Shown here: positions 9,106-17,624 of the stretch, in pieces
Layout of the letters: each line of letters opens with the position of its first letter
Numbering within the stretch: the stretch's first letter is position 1
Source of the DNA: Bradyrhizobium ontarionense
GTDB lineage: Bacteria; Pseudomonadota; Alphaproteobacteria; Rhizobiales; Xanthobacteraceae
Length of the DNA: 64,000 nucleotides
Reading direction: 5' to 3'
NCBI RefSeq assembly: GCF_021088345.1
Contig: NZ_CP088156.1
Span: forward strand, 5,952,001 to 6,016,000
Position numbers and translations under genes: made by a program
The notes under the pieces: generated by a model
What the model saw: only the letters and a program-made list of their open reading frames with translations
Told to the model about the DNA's origin: nothing
The model's database searches: none

Positions 9106-9752
9106 TGCACGTGCTTCGACAGGCGCTGCTCGAGCAGCATCTGCGCCACTGTGAGGAACTGATTGATGATCCAATAGATTGCTCCGGCGATGAGGAACAT
9201 TTCCAGATAGCGGAACGAGGCCGCGCCGACCTGCTCGGCCACTCGCGTGACCTCGACCACCGTGATGGCAGATGCGAGAGACGTGTCCTTCATCAGGGCA
9301 ATCAGGCGACTGCCGACCGGAGGCAGCGCGATCCGCAGGGCCTGCGGCAGGATGATGCGGCTGATGGTCCTATAACGGTCCATACCCAGCGACGCGGCTG
9401 CCTCCCATTGCCCGCTGTCGACCGAGAGGATGCCGGCGCGAAAATTCTCGCTGAGATAGGCGGCCGAGAACAGCGTCAGCGCCAGGATCGCCGAGGACAA
9501 CGGATCGAGCGTAAGGCCGAGCCGAGGCAGGCCGAAATAGATCAGGAGCATCTGAACCAAGAGTGGCGTACCGCGGAAGACGGACACGTAGGCAAAGGCA
9601 GTCCAGCGGATGAGGCGCGCACGAGCGAGGCGAAGAAAGGCGATGACCAAGCCCAGCACGCTGCCGAGGCAAAACGAGGAGAGGCCGAGAAACAGCGTCA
9701 TCGGCACGGCCGTCTCAAGCAGGGGCCAGGCCCGGACCAACAGTTCCATCAT
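9102..9752 (-). CDS. Polar amino-acid ABC transporter, permease subunit
   Basis: 216 residues, a typical length for a HisM/GlnP-type permease. It has about five hydrophobic segments and an EAA-like loop (EAAASLGMDRYRTISRIILP, near residues 130-150) that contacts the ATPase. The early motif VFRGTPLLVQMLLIYFG is characteristic of this family. ATGA overlaps at both ends (9749-9752 with the binding-protein gene, 9102-9105 with the ATPase gene) show tight translational coupling. The single permease probably works as a homodimer. Confidence 0.93.
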   Translation of the reverse strand: MMELLVRAWPLLETAVPMTLFLGLSSFCLGSVLGLVIAFLRLARARLIRWTAFAYVSVFRGTPLLVQMLLIYFGLPRLGLTLDPLSSAILALTLFSAAYLSENFRAGILSVDSGQWEAAASLGMDRYRTISRIILPQALRIALPPVGSRLIALMKDTSLASAITVVEVTRVAEQVGAASFRYLEMFLIAGAIYWIINQFLTVAQMLLEQRLSKHVQ

Positions 9753-10588
9753 GGCTTCGCATCAGCCTGCTCGGCCTTCGCTTTCGCGATGGCATCGGAC
9801 ATCTTGTAGTCATGACCGATGATGGTCTCGCCGAGACGATCGATTGTGCCGTCGGCGAGCATCTCCCGGATGGCCCCGTCGATGGCCGCCTTGAGGGCAG
9901 GCTCGCCCTTGCGGATGGCCGGCGCGGACAGCTGATAGGTCAGCGGTCCTCCGATCTCGGTGACGCCGAGATTGGTCGCTTTCGCATAACGCAGGCCACC
10001 GAAATGCGAGATGATGGTGGCGTCGACCCGGCCGAAGCCGAGGTCCTGGAAGATGAAGCTGCCGTTCTCATAGCCCGCGATCTTCGCCTGCGGGATGTTC
10101 GCGCGTGCCCATGTCTCGTTAGTCGTGCCGGTGGTGACGCCGACAGTCTTGCCCTTGAGGTCCTCGAGAGCCTTGATCGTCGTATTGCCGGTCTTGACGA
10201 AGATGCGGAAATCCTCGACGCCATAGGCTTCGGCGAAGTCGACCAGCGTGGCTCGTTCCGGCGTCGGGGTCAGGTCGTTGAAGACAGCATCGTATTTGTT
10301 GGTGCGCAGGCCTTCGATGAAGTTCTTGAAGCTGTCACCGATGAACACGACGTTGGCGATTCCGAGCCGGCGGCCGACCTCCCGGGCGACTTCGACGTCA
10401 TAGCCCGCGGGCTTGTTGTCGCCACCGAGAAAGGTCCAGGGCGCACTGGTCAGGGTCACCCCGACCCGCATTGTCCCGGTGGTGCGCATCTCGACGAGCC
10501 TGCCATCATCGGCCCGGCCGGTCGTGACGGCCGCATCGACGGCGATGACGGCGGCAACGGCCATGATCAACGCGGCGCGAACGTTCAT
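9749..10588 (-). CDS. Polar amino-acid ABC transporter, periplasmic binding protein
   Basis: 279 residues. ATG 10588 is chosen because a signal peptide (MNVRAALIMAVAAVIAVDAA) starts there and AAGGAT precedes it. The mature part is a type-II periplasmic binding fold: MRVGVTLTSAPWTF, NKPAGYDVEVAREVGRRLG, YDAVFNDLTPTPERA and GKTVGVTTGTTNETWA. The DLTPTPERA motif matches the family signature that normally reads xxTxTxER. It delivers an amino acid to the permease encoded immediately downstream. Exact specificity is not readable; the neighbouring Cys/Met-type PLP enzyme makes a sulfur amino acid plausible. Confidence 0.9.
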   Translation of the reverse strand: MNVRAALIMAVAAVIAVDAAVTTGRADDGRLVEMRTTGTMRVGVTLTSAPWTFLGGDNKPAGYDVEVAREVGRRLGIANVVFIGDSFKNFIEGLRTNKYDAVFNDLTPTPERATLVDFAEAYGVEDFRIFVKTGNTTIKALEDLKGKTVGVTTGTTNETWARANIPQAKIAGYENGSFIFQDLGFGRVDATIISHFGGLRYAKATNLGVTEIGGPLTYQLSAPAIRKGEPALKAAIDGAIREMLADGTIDRLGETIIGHDYKMSDAIAKAKAEQADAKP

Positions 10589-10623
10589 CGGCTCATCCTT
10601 TGCTGTTCGGGGGGGGGGAGGCG

Positions 10624-11790
10624 TCAGTTTGCGGTGATGGCGGCGAGAAATCTCTCGAGGTCGGCCCAGAGTTCGGCAGGCTCCTCGAGGCCGACACTGA
10701 TGCGCACCAGAGTTTCCGATGCGTCCCAGGGCCGGACGGTGCGGTCGCCTGCGATGCTCATCGGAGCGATCAGGCTGCGGGTGCCGCCCCATGAGGCGCC
10801 GATGGCGAACACGTTCAGCCCGGCCATCGCGGGATAGAGCCGCTCCTTGAACTCGGGCTTCACGACGATGCTGAACACCGCGCTAGACCCGGCGAAATCC
10901 CGCGCCCACAGGTGATGGCCGGTGCAGGAGGCAAGTGCCGGATGCAGCACCCGGCTGACGACCGGCGAATTCTGCAAACGTTCGGCGAACTGCCTGGCGA
11001 CACGGCCTGTGTGTGTCATCCGAACGCCCATCGTCTCGATGCCCCTGAGGGCCAGCGCCGCCTCGTCGGGCGACACGCCGATACCCACCATGCGCAGCAC
11101 GTCCTTGATGGACTTGCGCAAGGCGAGGTCGTTCACGGTGATCGAGCCGAGCAGCAGATCGGAATGCCCTCCGACATATTTTGTCAGCGCCTCCACCGCG
11201 AAATCGACGCCATGGGTGAGCGGTTTGAACAGCAGCGGACCTGCCCAGGTGTTGTCACAGCCGGTCAGCACGCCCCTCGCGCGCGCGGCCCTGGCGATGG
11301 CGGGGACATCCTGGACCTCCATCGTTCCCGAGCCCGGAGATTCCATCCAGACCAGCCGGGTCTGCGCATCGATGAGATCGGCGATGCCCTCGCCGATCAG
11401 GGGATCATAGACCGCATGTCCAATACCGCGCGGCGCCAGATAGTCCTCGCACAGCCTGCGTACGGGAGGATAGGCAGTGTCGGGGATCAGGACCTTCTGT
11501 CCTGGCAGCAGCACCGCGAGCATTGTCACGGCGACTGCGGCCTGTCCCGATGGCACGAGCATGGTGCGGACGCCGCGGTGAAGTGCGGTGAGCTGCGCCT
11601 CCAGCGTGCGGGTCGTCGGGGTGCCGTGCAGGCCGTAGGTGTAGCCGTCGAGCCCGCGCTCCGAACGTTTCGCAAAGGATTGCGGGTCGTCATAGACGAT
11701 CGTCGATGCGCGATAGGTGGGGACCGCGAGTGACGAGAAGCCCTCGTGGGATACGGCGGGGTGCTGAACGCAGCAGGTCAGATCGTGCAT
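10624..11790 (-). CDS. Cys/Met metabolism PLP-dependent enzyme (cystathionine beta-lyase-like)
   Basis: 388 residues. ATG 11790 with GAGG upstream is favoured over a TTG eight codons earlier. It carries YGLHGTPTTRTLEAQLTAL, VPSGQAAV (phosphate-binding region), GCDNTWAGPLLFKPL, the PLP lysine in ALTKYVGGHSD, and the family's late motif RSLIAPM followed by VRISVGLEEP. It is a fold-type-I trans-sulfuration enzyme that probably acts as a C-S lyase in the cytoplasm. The 35-base gap to the downstream ABC binding-protein gene suggests one operon. The divergent LysR gene starts about 100 bases away and is the obvious regulator. Confidence 0.85.
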   Translation of the reverse strand: MHDLTCCVQHPAVSHEGFSSLAVPTYRASTIVYDDPQSFAKRSERGLDGYTYGLHGTPTTRTLEAQLTALHRGVRTMLVPSGQAAVAVTMLAVLLPGQKVLIPDTAYPPVRRLCEDYLAPRGIGHAVYDPLIGEGIADLIDAQTRLVWMESPGSGTMEVQDVPAIARAARARGVLTGCDNTWAGPLLFKPLTHGVDFAVEALTKYVGGHSDLLLGSITVNDLALRKSIKDVLRMVGIGVSPDEAALALRGIETMGVRMTHTGRVARQFAERLQNSPVVSRVLHPALASCTGHHLWARDFAGSSAVFSIVVKPEFKERLYPAMAGLNVFAIGASWGGTRSLIAPMSIAGDRTVRPWDASETLVRISVGLEEPAELWADLERFLAAITAN

Positions 11791-11891
11791 GCAAGCCTCG
11801 TTTGGAATGGCCAAAGGCTACCTTGCCAGCCTATGCTTACAATTGAAGTAGATGCATCATCGTATGCGTCCAGCTTATGGGACGGGAGAAC

Positions 11892-12797
11892 ATGCACTAC
11901 CGCCAGATCGAGACCTTTCGAGCCGTCATCCTGACTGGATCCGCATCGCGCGCGGCCGAGCTGCTTGACATCACGCAGCCCGCGGTCAGCCGTGCCATCG
12001 CCGAGCTGGAACGTTCGGTCGGCTTTGCCCTGTTCGATCGCTCGGGCGGGCGGCTGTCGCCGACGGCTGAGGCGCGGCTGTTGTTCACCGAGGTCGATCG
12101 TGCTTTCGTCGGCCTCGACCGGATTCGTGCGGAGGCTGCGCGGATTCGGGACTTCGGTGCCGGCGCGATCCGCATCGCGTCGCTGTCGGCCTTCGCAAAT
12201 ACGTTGATGCCGAAGGCGATCCACGCCTTCAACAAGCGCCATCCCGGCGTTCCCGTCACGCTGCAGATCCGCGCCTCGTCGGTTGTCCGTGAGCTCGTCG
12301 CGAGCGGCAGCTTCGACCTCGGAATCGCCGCCGACGAGGTCGACCTGACCGGCATCCATCACGAGCACTTCGGCCGCAGCCACGGCGTCTGCGCGTTGCC
12401 GCCAGGACATGAGCTCGCGTTGAAGGAGACCATCACGCCGGAGGACATCGAGGGCTGTCCCTTCGTTGCGCTGGCACCGGAAGACAAGGCCCGTCAGCGC
12501 CTCGAACAGGTGCTGGAGAAGCGCGACGTCCGGCCAAGGATCGTCGTCGAGACGCCGAGCTCCAGCACGGTCTGTGCGCTGGTGCTGGCCGGTGTCGGCA
12601 TTGGTATGGTCAACCCATGCGCAGCGGCTGGCTTCAAGGAACTGGGCCTCGTGACCCGGCCGATGCGGCCCGTCGTGGAATTCCGCGAGGTGCTGGTGTT
12701 TCGCGACAACACGCCGCCATCGCTGCTGCATCGCTCGTTCATTGCCGAACTGCGCCGCGTCGCACCGCAGTTCGGCATCAAGCTCAATCCGGGTTAG
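11892..12797 (+). CDS. LysR-family transcriptional regulator
   Basis: 301 residues from ATG 11892, preceded by CGGGAG; an ATG five codons upstream lacks this site. The N-terminal helix-turn-helix (about residues 1-60) reads ILTGSASRAAELLDITQPAV followed by SRAIAELERSVGFALF. A C-terminal ligand-binding domain contains ASLSAFANTLMPKAI and GVGIGMVNP. It is divergent from the PLP-enzyme/amino-acid ABC operon, so it probably controls it. The roughly 100-base gap includes the palindrome GATGCATC (11851-11858) and several ATGC repeats as a possible operator. Confidence 0.9.
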   Translation: MHYRQIETFRAVILTGSASRAAELLDITQPAVSRAIAELERSVGFALFDRSGGRLSPTAEARLLFTEVDRAFVGLDRIRAEAARIRDFGAGAIRIASLSAFANTLMPKAIHAFNKRHPGVPVTLQIRASSVVRELVASGSFDLGIAADEVDLTGIHHEHFGRSHGVCALPPGHELALKETITPEDIEGCPFVALAPEDKARQRLEQVLEKRDVRPRIVVETPSSSTVCALVLAGVGIGMVNPCAAAGFKELGLVTRPMRPVVEFREVLVFRDNTPPSLLHRSFIAELRRVAPQFGIKLNPG

Positions 12798-12808
12798 GGC
12801 GAACTCAC

Positions 12809-14275
12809 CTAGGATGGTGCTGTGATTCGCTTGAGGATGCCGTACACGAAAGCTTCACCCTGCCTGAGTGCAGCGACCCCTGCGCGTTCGTCATCGCCGT
12901 GGATGCGGCTCGCGCTGTTCGGATCCGACGGCACGGCGCCGATGCCGTAGACCGGCACGCCGCGCCTGCGCCAAGGCGTCGCGTCCGTGCTGGCAACGAG
13001 CAGCGTCGGCAGGATGCTGACGCCGGGCCACATCGCCGCAGCACTGTCCTCGATAGCGTCAAACAGCGCGGTCTTGAGATTTGAGGGGGCGATCCTGGCA
13101 TAAGCGGCGTAGAAGCCGGCGATCTCTGATTTGGGCCGCGCGCTCAGGATCTCGATGTCGATTCCGGGATTGTCGATCACCTGCCGCAACTCGGCGATGA
13201 ACGTTTCGACGGTGATGCCGGGCAGGAGGCGCGCATTCAGCACGGCCTCGGCATCGCCCGGAATGACGTTCGGCTTCTGGCCCGCATTGAGCACGGTGAT
13301 GACGAGAGTGTCGCGAAGTAGCCCCTCGATCCCCCAGCCGCCGGGATCATTGGCAACGACGTCGCGAGCGGCAGCCAGCTCCGCGGGGGCGTCCTTGGCG
13401 GCGAGGAGCCTTGCAATGGCGTCAGCCAGCGAAGGCGCACTGAGCTTGGCGGACTTTTCGAGATAGGTACGGATTTCGGGCGACAGCCGCACCGCAGTTT
13501 CATGAGACTGTAGCTTTGCCAACGCGGTGATCAACTGGCCATTGGCGCTGGCCATCACCGGAAGAGGACGCGACGAATGGCCAGTCGGGCCATGCGCCTT
13601 CAGCTTCAGGTTCAGCGTCAGCTTGTCGGCGTAGCTGATCTGCAACTGCTGGATTCGCCCATCCGGCATCAGAACCGTCCTGCCGCCCTCATTGAGCGAG
13701 AACTCCGCATCGATCTTGTCCCAATGGTGCTCTGCCAGCCAGTTGGTGTTGAACTGGCCTTGCTCCTCGTCGGCTTCTGCGAGGAAGATCACGTCCCGTG
13801 TGCGTGGCGCGGGGTCCTTGGCAAGCTTCAGAATGGCCTGGGCGTAGACCGCGACCGAGCCCTTGTTATCGAGTGCGCCGCGGCCATAGACGAAGCCGTC
13901 TTTCTCGATCGCCTCGAACGGCTCGACGCTCCAGCGCTCGCGCTGCACCGGCACTACGTCGGTGTGGGCAGCCAGCAGCACGGGACGCTCGCGACCATCT
14001 CCCTTCAGGCGGGCAATGAAGTGGGCGGCCTTGCCGTTCGGGGCCAGGATGATCTCATTGGGGATGCCGGCGACATCGAACACCGATTTGAGATAGGCCG
14101 CGACCTCGCGGGTATCTCCTGGCGCGTTGGTGGTGTCGTAGCGGATGAGCGTCTTGAGCATGGAGACCACATCGCCCGATACATTTGCTTGCGGCTCAGC
14201 GGCTGACACAACGTTCATCTGCAGCCCGAAGGCGAGAAGCTGGATGACGACAATTCTAGAGATGCTAACAAGCAT
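12809..14275 (-). CDS. Exported M20 family metallopeptidase
   Basis: 488 residues with a signal peptide (residues 1-25, ending VVSA) after ATG 14275 and AGGAAGG. Metal-site motifs of the M20/M25/M40 family are in place: LLAAHTDVVPV (His), YGRGALDNKGS (bridging Asp), LAEADEEQGQ (general base and ligand Glu) and a late IHGDDER (His). An inserted dimerisation domain lies between. It probably hydrolyses small peptides or N-acyl amino acids in the periplasm. Its stop codon is 11 bases from the convergent LysR stop. The nearby amino-acid importer and C-S lyase suggest that released amino acids are taken up and degraded. Confidence 0.88.
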   Translation of the reverse strand: MLVSISRIVVIQLLAFGLQMNVVSAAEPQANVSGDVVSMLKTLIRYDTTNAPGDTREVAAYLKSVFDVAGIPNEIILAPNGKAAHFIARLKGDGRERPVLLAAHTDVVPVQRERWSVEPFEAIEKDGFVYGRGALDNKGSVAVYAQAILKLAKDPAPRTRDVIFLAEADEEQGQFNTNWLAEHHWDKIDAEFSLNEGGRTVLMPDGRIQQLQISYADKLTLNLKLKAHGPTGHSSRPLPVMASANGQLITALAKLQSHETAVRLSPEIRTYLEKSAKLSAPSLADAIARLLAAKDAPAELAAARDVVANDPGGWGIEGLLRDTLVITVLNAGQKPNVIPGDAEAVLNARLLPGITVETFIAELRQVIDNPGIDIEILSARPKSEIAGFYAAYARIAPSNLKTALFDAIEDSAAAMWPGVSILPTLLVASTDATPWRRRGVPVYGIGAVPSDPNSASRIHGDDERAGVAALRQGEAFVYGILKRITAPS

Positions 14276-14969
14276 GCAACCGCCTTCCTGGATGAGGGCT
14301 TGATCGTCGGTCGCCGCCGGAAGCTGCGCAATGGCCGCTCAGGTATGGCTCCATGTCTCGGATTTATGGGACGGGCCTGCTTGCATCGGTCACGAACGCT
14401 TCACCATGCCTGAGCGCATCGACGTTGGCGCGTTCGTCGTCACCATGGATGCTGCTCTCGCCGTCACAGGCTGCGCCTATCTATGCGAGGTGTGTTACGG
14501 ATATAGGGTCGACAACGCCAAGCGATCTTATCTCGACGGCTTCGTCCCGTGGGCAGGACCGATCGCCGATGATTCAAACGAAAATTGACAGTATAACGAG
14601 GGCGTCAAGAAGGAGGTGTCGCGTAGTGGTCACCTGCCCAACGAGTAATACGACGAATTCATGGTTGTGGTCCATCTGTCACGCGCGCTGACGCTGAGCG
14701 AGGTTCTATATTTTCTGCCGTGCAGGAATGCGAGAGCGGCGTTCATCGCTGGATCGAGATTCCTGGCAGGCAGAAAATTGCTGGTGGATTAAAAGGAGCC
14801 GGCGCTGGGCATTAAACTGTTGCCGAAGGAATAAAATCAGACCGTATGCAACGAGTTGCGAATTGAGTCCACGCAACGAATAAGTTCAGCAAGCCAAGTG
14901 CAGCCCCTCCGGGTCGCTCTTGAGGGAGATGCGTGAGGCGATTGGCTTTCCTGTTTTCATGGCCTCTTG
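14276..14969. other. Intergenic, no convincing gene
   Basis: Almost 700 bases between the M20 peptidase and the Lrp-type regulator. Plus-strand open frames of 85-112 codons lack a ribosome-binding site and family motifs. The stretch from about 14700 to 14900 is noticeably AT-richer than its surroundings. I see no RNA gene or transposase that I can defend. Confidence 0.45.
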
Positions 14970-15482
14970 CTATTGAACCATAGGGTCCGCCGAAGCCATC
15001 TGCTTTAGAGCTCTCAACGCGAATGTGCTGCGAGAATGACGGATACCCGGAATGCGGTAGAGCTTCTCGCGCAGAAAGCGTTCGTAATGCTCGGTTCCGG
15101 AGACCGCAACCTTGACGAGGTAATCGTAGTCTCCTGTAACGAGGTGGGCTTCGATCACCTCCGGCATCTTCGCCAGCGATCGACCGAACTGCTCGAGTAC
15201 CTTCTCGTCATGTTTGTCGAGGGTGACTTCTATGAAGACGATGTTTGGAAGTCCAATAGCCCTGTGGTCGAGCAGCGCGACATATTTTTCGATCGTTCCT
15301 GACGCCTCCAGTCGCTTGACACGGGTCCAGCATGGCGACTGGGAAAGCCCGACGCGTGCCGCCAATTCCGTCATGGTGAGCCGTCCATCCTCCCGCAGGG
15401 CTGACAAAATCCTGCGATCCATGCTGTCCAGGATTTCCGATCCACGATTTGCGTCAGAACGTACATTCTGTCTGGTTCGCAT
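14970..15482 (-). CDS. Lrp/AsnC-family transcriptional regulator
   Basis: 170 residues from ATG 15482, preceded by CAGGA; the frame extends 12 codons upstream. The HTH (about residues 20-75) contains LDSMDRRILSALREDGRLTM followed by TELAARVGLSQSPCWTRVKRL. The RAM/ACT-like effector domain contains HLVTGDYDYLVKVAV. Proteins of this type form octamers that bind amino acids. It is divergent from the small ACT-like gene and the TPP enzyme, so local control of that operon is the simplest reading. The intergenic AT-rich palindromes are candidate sites. Confidence 0.9.
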   Translation of the reverse strand: MRTRQNVRSDANRGSEILDSMDRRILSALREDGRLTMTELAARVGLSQSPCWTRVKRLEASGTIEKYVALLDHRAIGLPNIVFIEVTLDKHDEKVLEQFGRSLAKMPEVIEAHLVTGDYDYLVKVAVSGTEHYERFLREKLYRIPGIRHSRSTFALRALKQMASADPMVQ

Positions 15483-15516
15483 TTTTCCTGATCTTGTTCT
15501 GTAGTGAAGCCAATTC

Positions 15517-15565
15517 ATTCAAAGAATAAGCACAACCCAACGCGCCATACCAAGATAATCTTATC
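15517..15565. promoter_or_regulatory. AT-rich palindromes between lrp-like and TPP-enzyme genes
   Basis: Between the divergent start codons lie ATTCAAAGAAT (15517-15527, 4-3-4 palindrome) and, 25 bases on, the overlapping perfect palindromes AAGATAATCTT (15552-15562) and GATAATCTTATC (15554-15565). AT-rich imperfect palindromes are typical Lrp/AsnC targets, and the region is much richer in A/T than its neighbours. Assignment as the operator of the adjacent regulator is inference. Confidence 0.45.
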
Positions 15566-15586
15566 GTAGACGGCGGAGCAAGCGCA

Positions 15587-15829
15587 TTGAACTTGGACAG
15601 CGGCGAATTGAAGATCATTGCGGAACTGTCGTCCGGTAGCGACAGCCTGCTGCGGATACTGGGTGACCTGCAGCGGTTCGGTGCGACGCTCAAACGCGTC
15701 AGCTGGAGCGATGCCTGCTCCGGAGCCATTGCGCGCCTCGAGTTCGCGGCCGTCCCGGCGATCGAGAAAGACAACCTCGTCCAGCGCCTCACGCGTCATC
15801 CAGGTGTACGTCACGTCGCGTTCGAATAG
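15587..15829 (+). CDS. Small ACT-like protein preceding TPP enzyme
   Basis: 80 residues from a TTG start with GGAG upstream. The sequence (LKIIAELSSGSDSLLRILG, later HPGVRHVAFE) has the beta-alpha-beta rhythm of a single ACT/RAM-like regulatory domain, comparable in size to IlvM-type small subunits. It ends 45 bases before the benzoylformate-decarboxylase-like gene on the same strand. It could therefore be a regulatory subunit of that enzyme. This is inferred from size and position; no catalytic motif is expected or seen. Confidence 0.5.
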   Translation: MNLDSGELKIIAELSSGSDSLLRILGDLQRFGATLKRVSWSDACSGAIARLEFAAVPAIEKDNLVQRLTRHPGVRHVAFE

Positions 15830-15873
15830 CCGGCAGCGAATGCGTGCGCGAAGCGCCCTCAACGGAGATCCTG

Positions 15874-17568
15874 ATGAACAGCGGTGTTGCCCAGGTCGGC
15901 AAAGTGAATGCGCGTCGAGGCGCTGAGGTATTGCTCGAAGTGCTTGAAAGCGAAGGCGTCAGATACATCTTCGGCAATCCGGGGACGACGGAGCTTCCAT
16001 TGATGGACGCGTTGGTGCGGACGCCCGACATCCATTACGTGCTCGGGCTTCAGGAAGCCTCTGTCGTCGCGATGGCGGATGGCTACGCGCAGGCGGCCCG
16101 CCGGCCGGCTTTTCTCAACCTGCATACGGCAGGCGGCCTCGGCCACGGAATGGGAAATCTGCTGAACGCGAGCGTCTCGCAGACGCCACTCGTGGTCTCG
16201 GCTGGCCAGCAGGATTCGCGCCACACGATCAGCGATCCGCTGCTGTTCGGCGACCTCGTCCGGATCGCGGAGCCCGCCGTCAAATGGGCCCGCGAAATCG
16301 CAAGTGCTGATCAACTCCCGGTTCTTGTCAGACGCGCCTTTCACGACGCCAATGCGGCACCCAGCGGCCCCGTCTTCCTCTCATTTCCAATGGACGTGAT
16401 GGAAGAAATGAGCACGATCGGCATTTCCGGCACATCGAATATTGACCGGAGCTTCACCGCCGGGTCGCTAGGCTTGCTTGCCTCGCACCTCGCGGAAATC
16501 AGGCCCGGTCGGCTGGCGATCATTGCCGGCGACGAGATCTACACCAGTCAGGCTGCCTCCGAGGTCGTCGCTCTCGCCGAAATTCTCGGCGCTCCCGTCT
16601 ATGGATCGTCTTGGCCCTCGCGGATCCCGTACCCGACATCGCACCCGCTTTGGTCGGGCAATCTGCCGACGATGGCGCGATCGATCGCGGAGATCCTCTC
16701 GGACTACGATGCGATCTTCGCATTGGGCGGGAAGTCACTGATCACGATCCTCTACACCGAGGGGTCGGCTGTCCCTCCCGGTTGCGACGTTTTCCAGCTG
16801 TCGTCAGACGTCCGTGATCTCGGACGAACCTATACGACGCGCCTGTCGGTCATGGGAGAGATCAAGGCGTCGCTTCAGGTGTTGCTGCCTGTACTGCGCG
16901 AAGCCACCAAGGCCAATGCGGGCGCCTATTCAAAGCTCGTGGCGAATTTAGCCGGGCGGCGCCAGGTGCAGCGCGCCAAATTGGCATCGATCGCCGATGC
17001 CGGCTTGGCGCAGGCATCGGTGTCGCCGCTCGTCGCCGCACGAGAGGCGGTCCGTGCGATCGGACCGGACGTGGCGATCGTCGACGAGGCGATCGCCACG
17101 TCCGCCCACGTCCGCAGGTTTCTCGACAGTGCGAGTCCGAATCAGTATTCGTTTCTGCGCGGCGGGGGATTGGGTTGGGGCATGCCGGCCGCTGTCGGCT
17201 GCTCGCTCGGGCTGGACAGGGCGCCCGTCGTGTCGCTCGTTGGCGATGGTGCGGCTCTCTACTCGCCGCAGGCGATGTGGACCGCAGCCCATGAGAAGCT
17301 GCCCGTCACATTCGTCGTCATGAACAATCGCGAATACAACGTCCTGAAGAACTTCATGAAGTCGCAGACGCATTATCTGTCGGCGCAGGCCAACTCCTAT
17401 CTGGCGATGGAGATCGACAATCCGGCGGTCGACTATCTCGCTCTGGCCCGCTCGATGGGCTTGCCTGCCAAGCGCGTCGACCGGCCGGCGGACGTCGCGG
17501 CCGCCATCGAAGCGGGAATTGCGAGCGGCGTGCCGAATCTCATCGAAGTGATCATCACCGCTGACTAG
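15874..17568 (+). CDS. Thiamine-pyrophosphate enzyme, benzoylformate decarboxylase-like
   Basis: 564 residues from ATG 15874 (GGAG upstream). The N-terminal Pyr domain has FGNPGTTELPL with the catalytic Glu-side motif, and RPAFLNLHTAGG with the His equivalent to His70 of Pseudomonas MdlC. The position of MdlC Ser26 is Thr here. The C-terminal PP domain has GDGAALYSPQAMW followed by VVMNNREYN, the GDG-NN cofactor site. It probably decarboxylates a 2-oxo acid such as benzoylformate in the cytoplasm. The upstream ACT-like gene and divergent Lrp regulator suggest amino-acid-derived 2-oxo acid metabolism. Confidence 0.82.
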   Translation: MNSGVAQVGKVNARRGAEVLLEVLESEGVRYIFGNPGTTELPLMDALVRTPDIHYVLGLQEASVVAMADGYAQAARRPAFLNLHTAGGLGHGMGNLLNASVSQTPLVVSAGQQDSRHTISDPLLFGDLVRIAEPAVKWAREIASADQLPVLVRRAFHDANAAPSGPVFLSFPMDVMEEMSTIGISGTSNIDRSFTAGSLGLLASHLAEIRPGRLAIIAGDEIYTSQAASEVVALAEILGAPVYGSSWPSRIPYPTSHPLWSGNLPTMARSIAEILSDYDAIFALGGKSLITILYTEGSAVPPGCDVFQLSSDVRDLGRTYTTRLSVMGEIKASLQVLLPVLREATKANAGAYSKLVANLAGRRQVQRAKLASIADAGLAQASVSPLVAAREAVRAIGPDVAIVDEAIATSAHVRRFLDSASPNQYSFLRGGGLGWGMPAAVGCSLGLDRAPVVSLVGDGAALYSPQAMWTAAHEKLPVTFVVMNNREYNVLKNFMKSQTHYLSAQANSYLAMEIDNPAVDYLALARSMGLPAKRVDRPADVAAAIEAGIASGVPNLIEVIITAD

Positions 17569-17624
17569 GATCAGCAGATGTTAGGGACTTGCAGTCGGCT
17601 TGCAAGAACGTCCGACATGCGGCC

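Noticed and set aside
14331..14588. 85-codon plus-strand frame
   Set aside because: Lacks a ribosome-binding site and any recognisable motif; neighbours and composition give no support.
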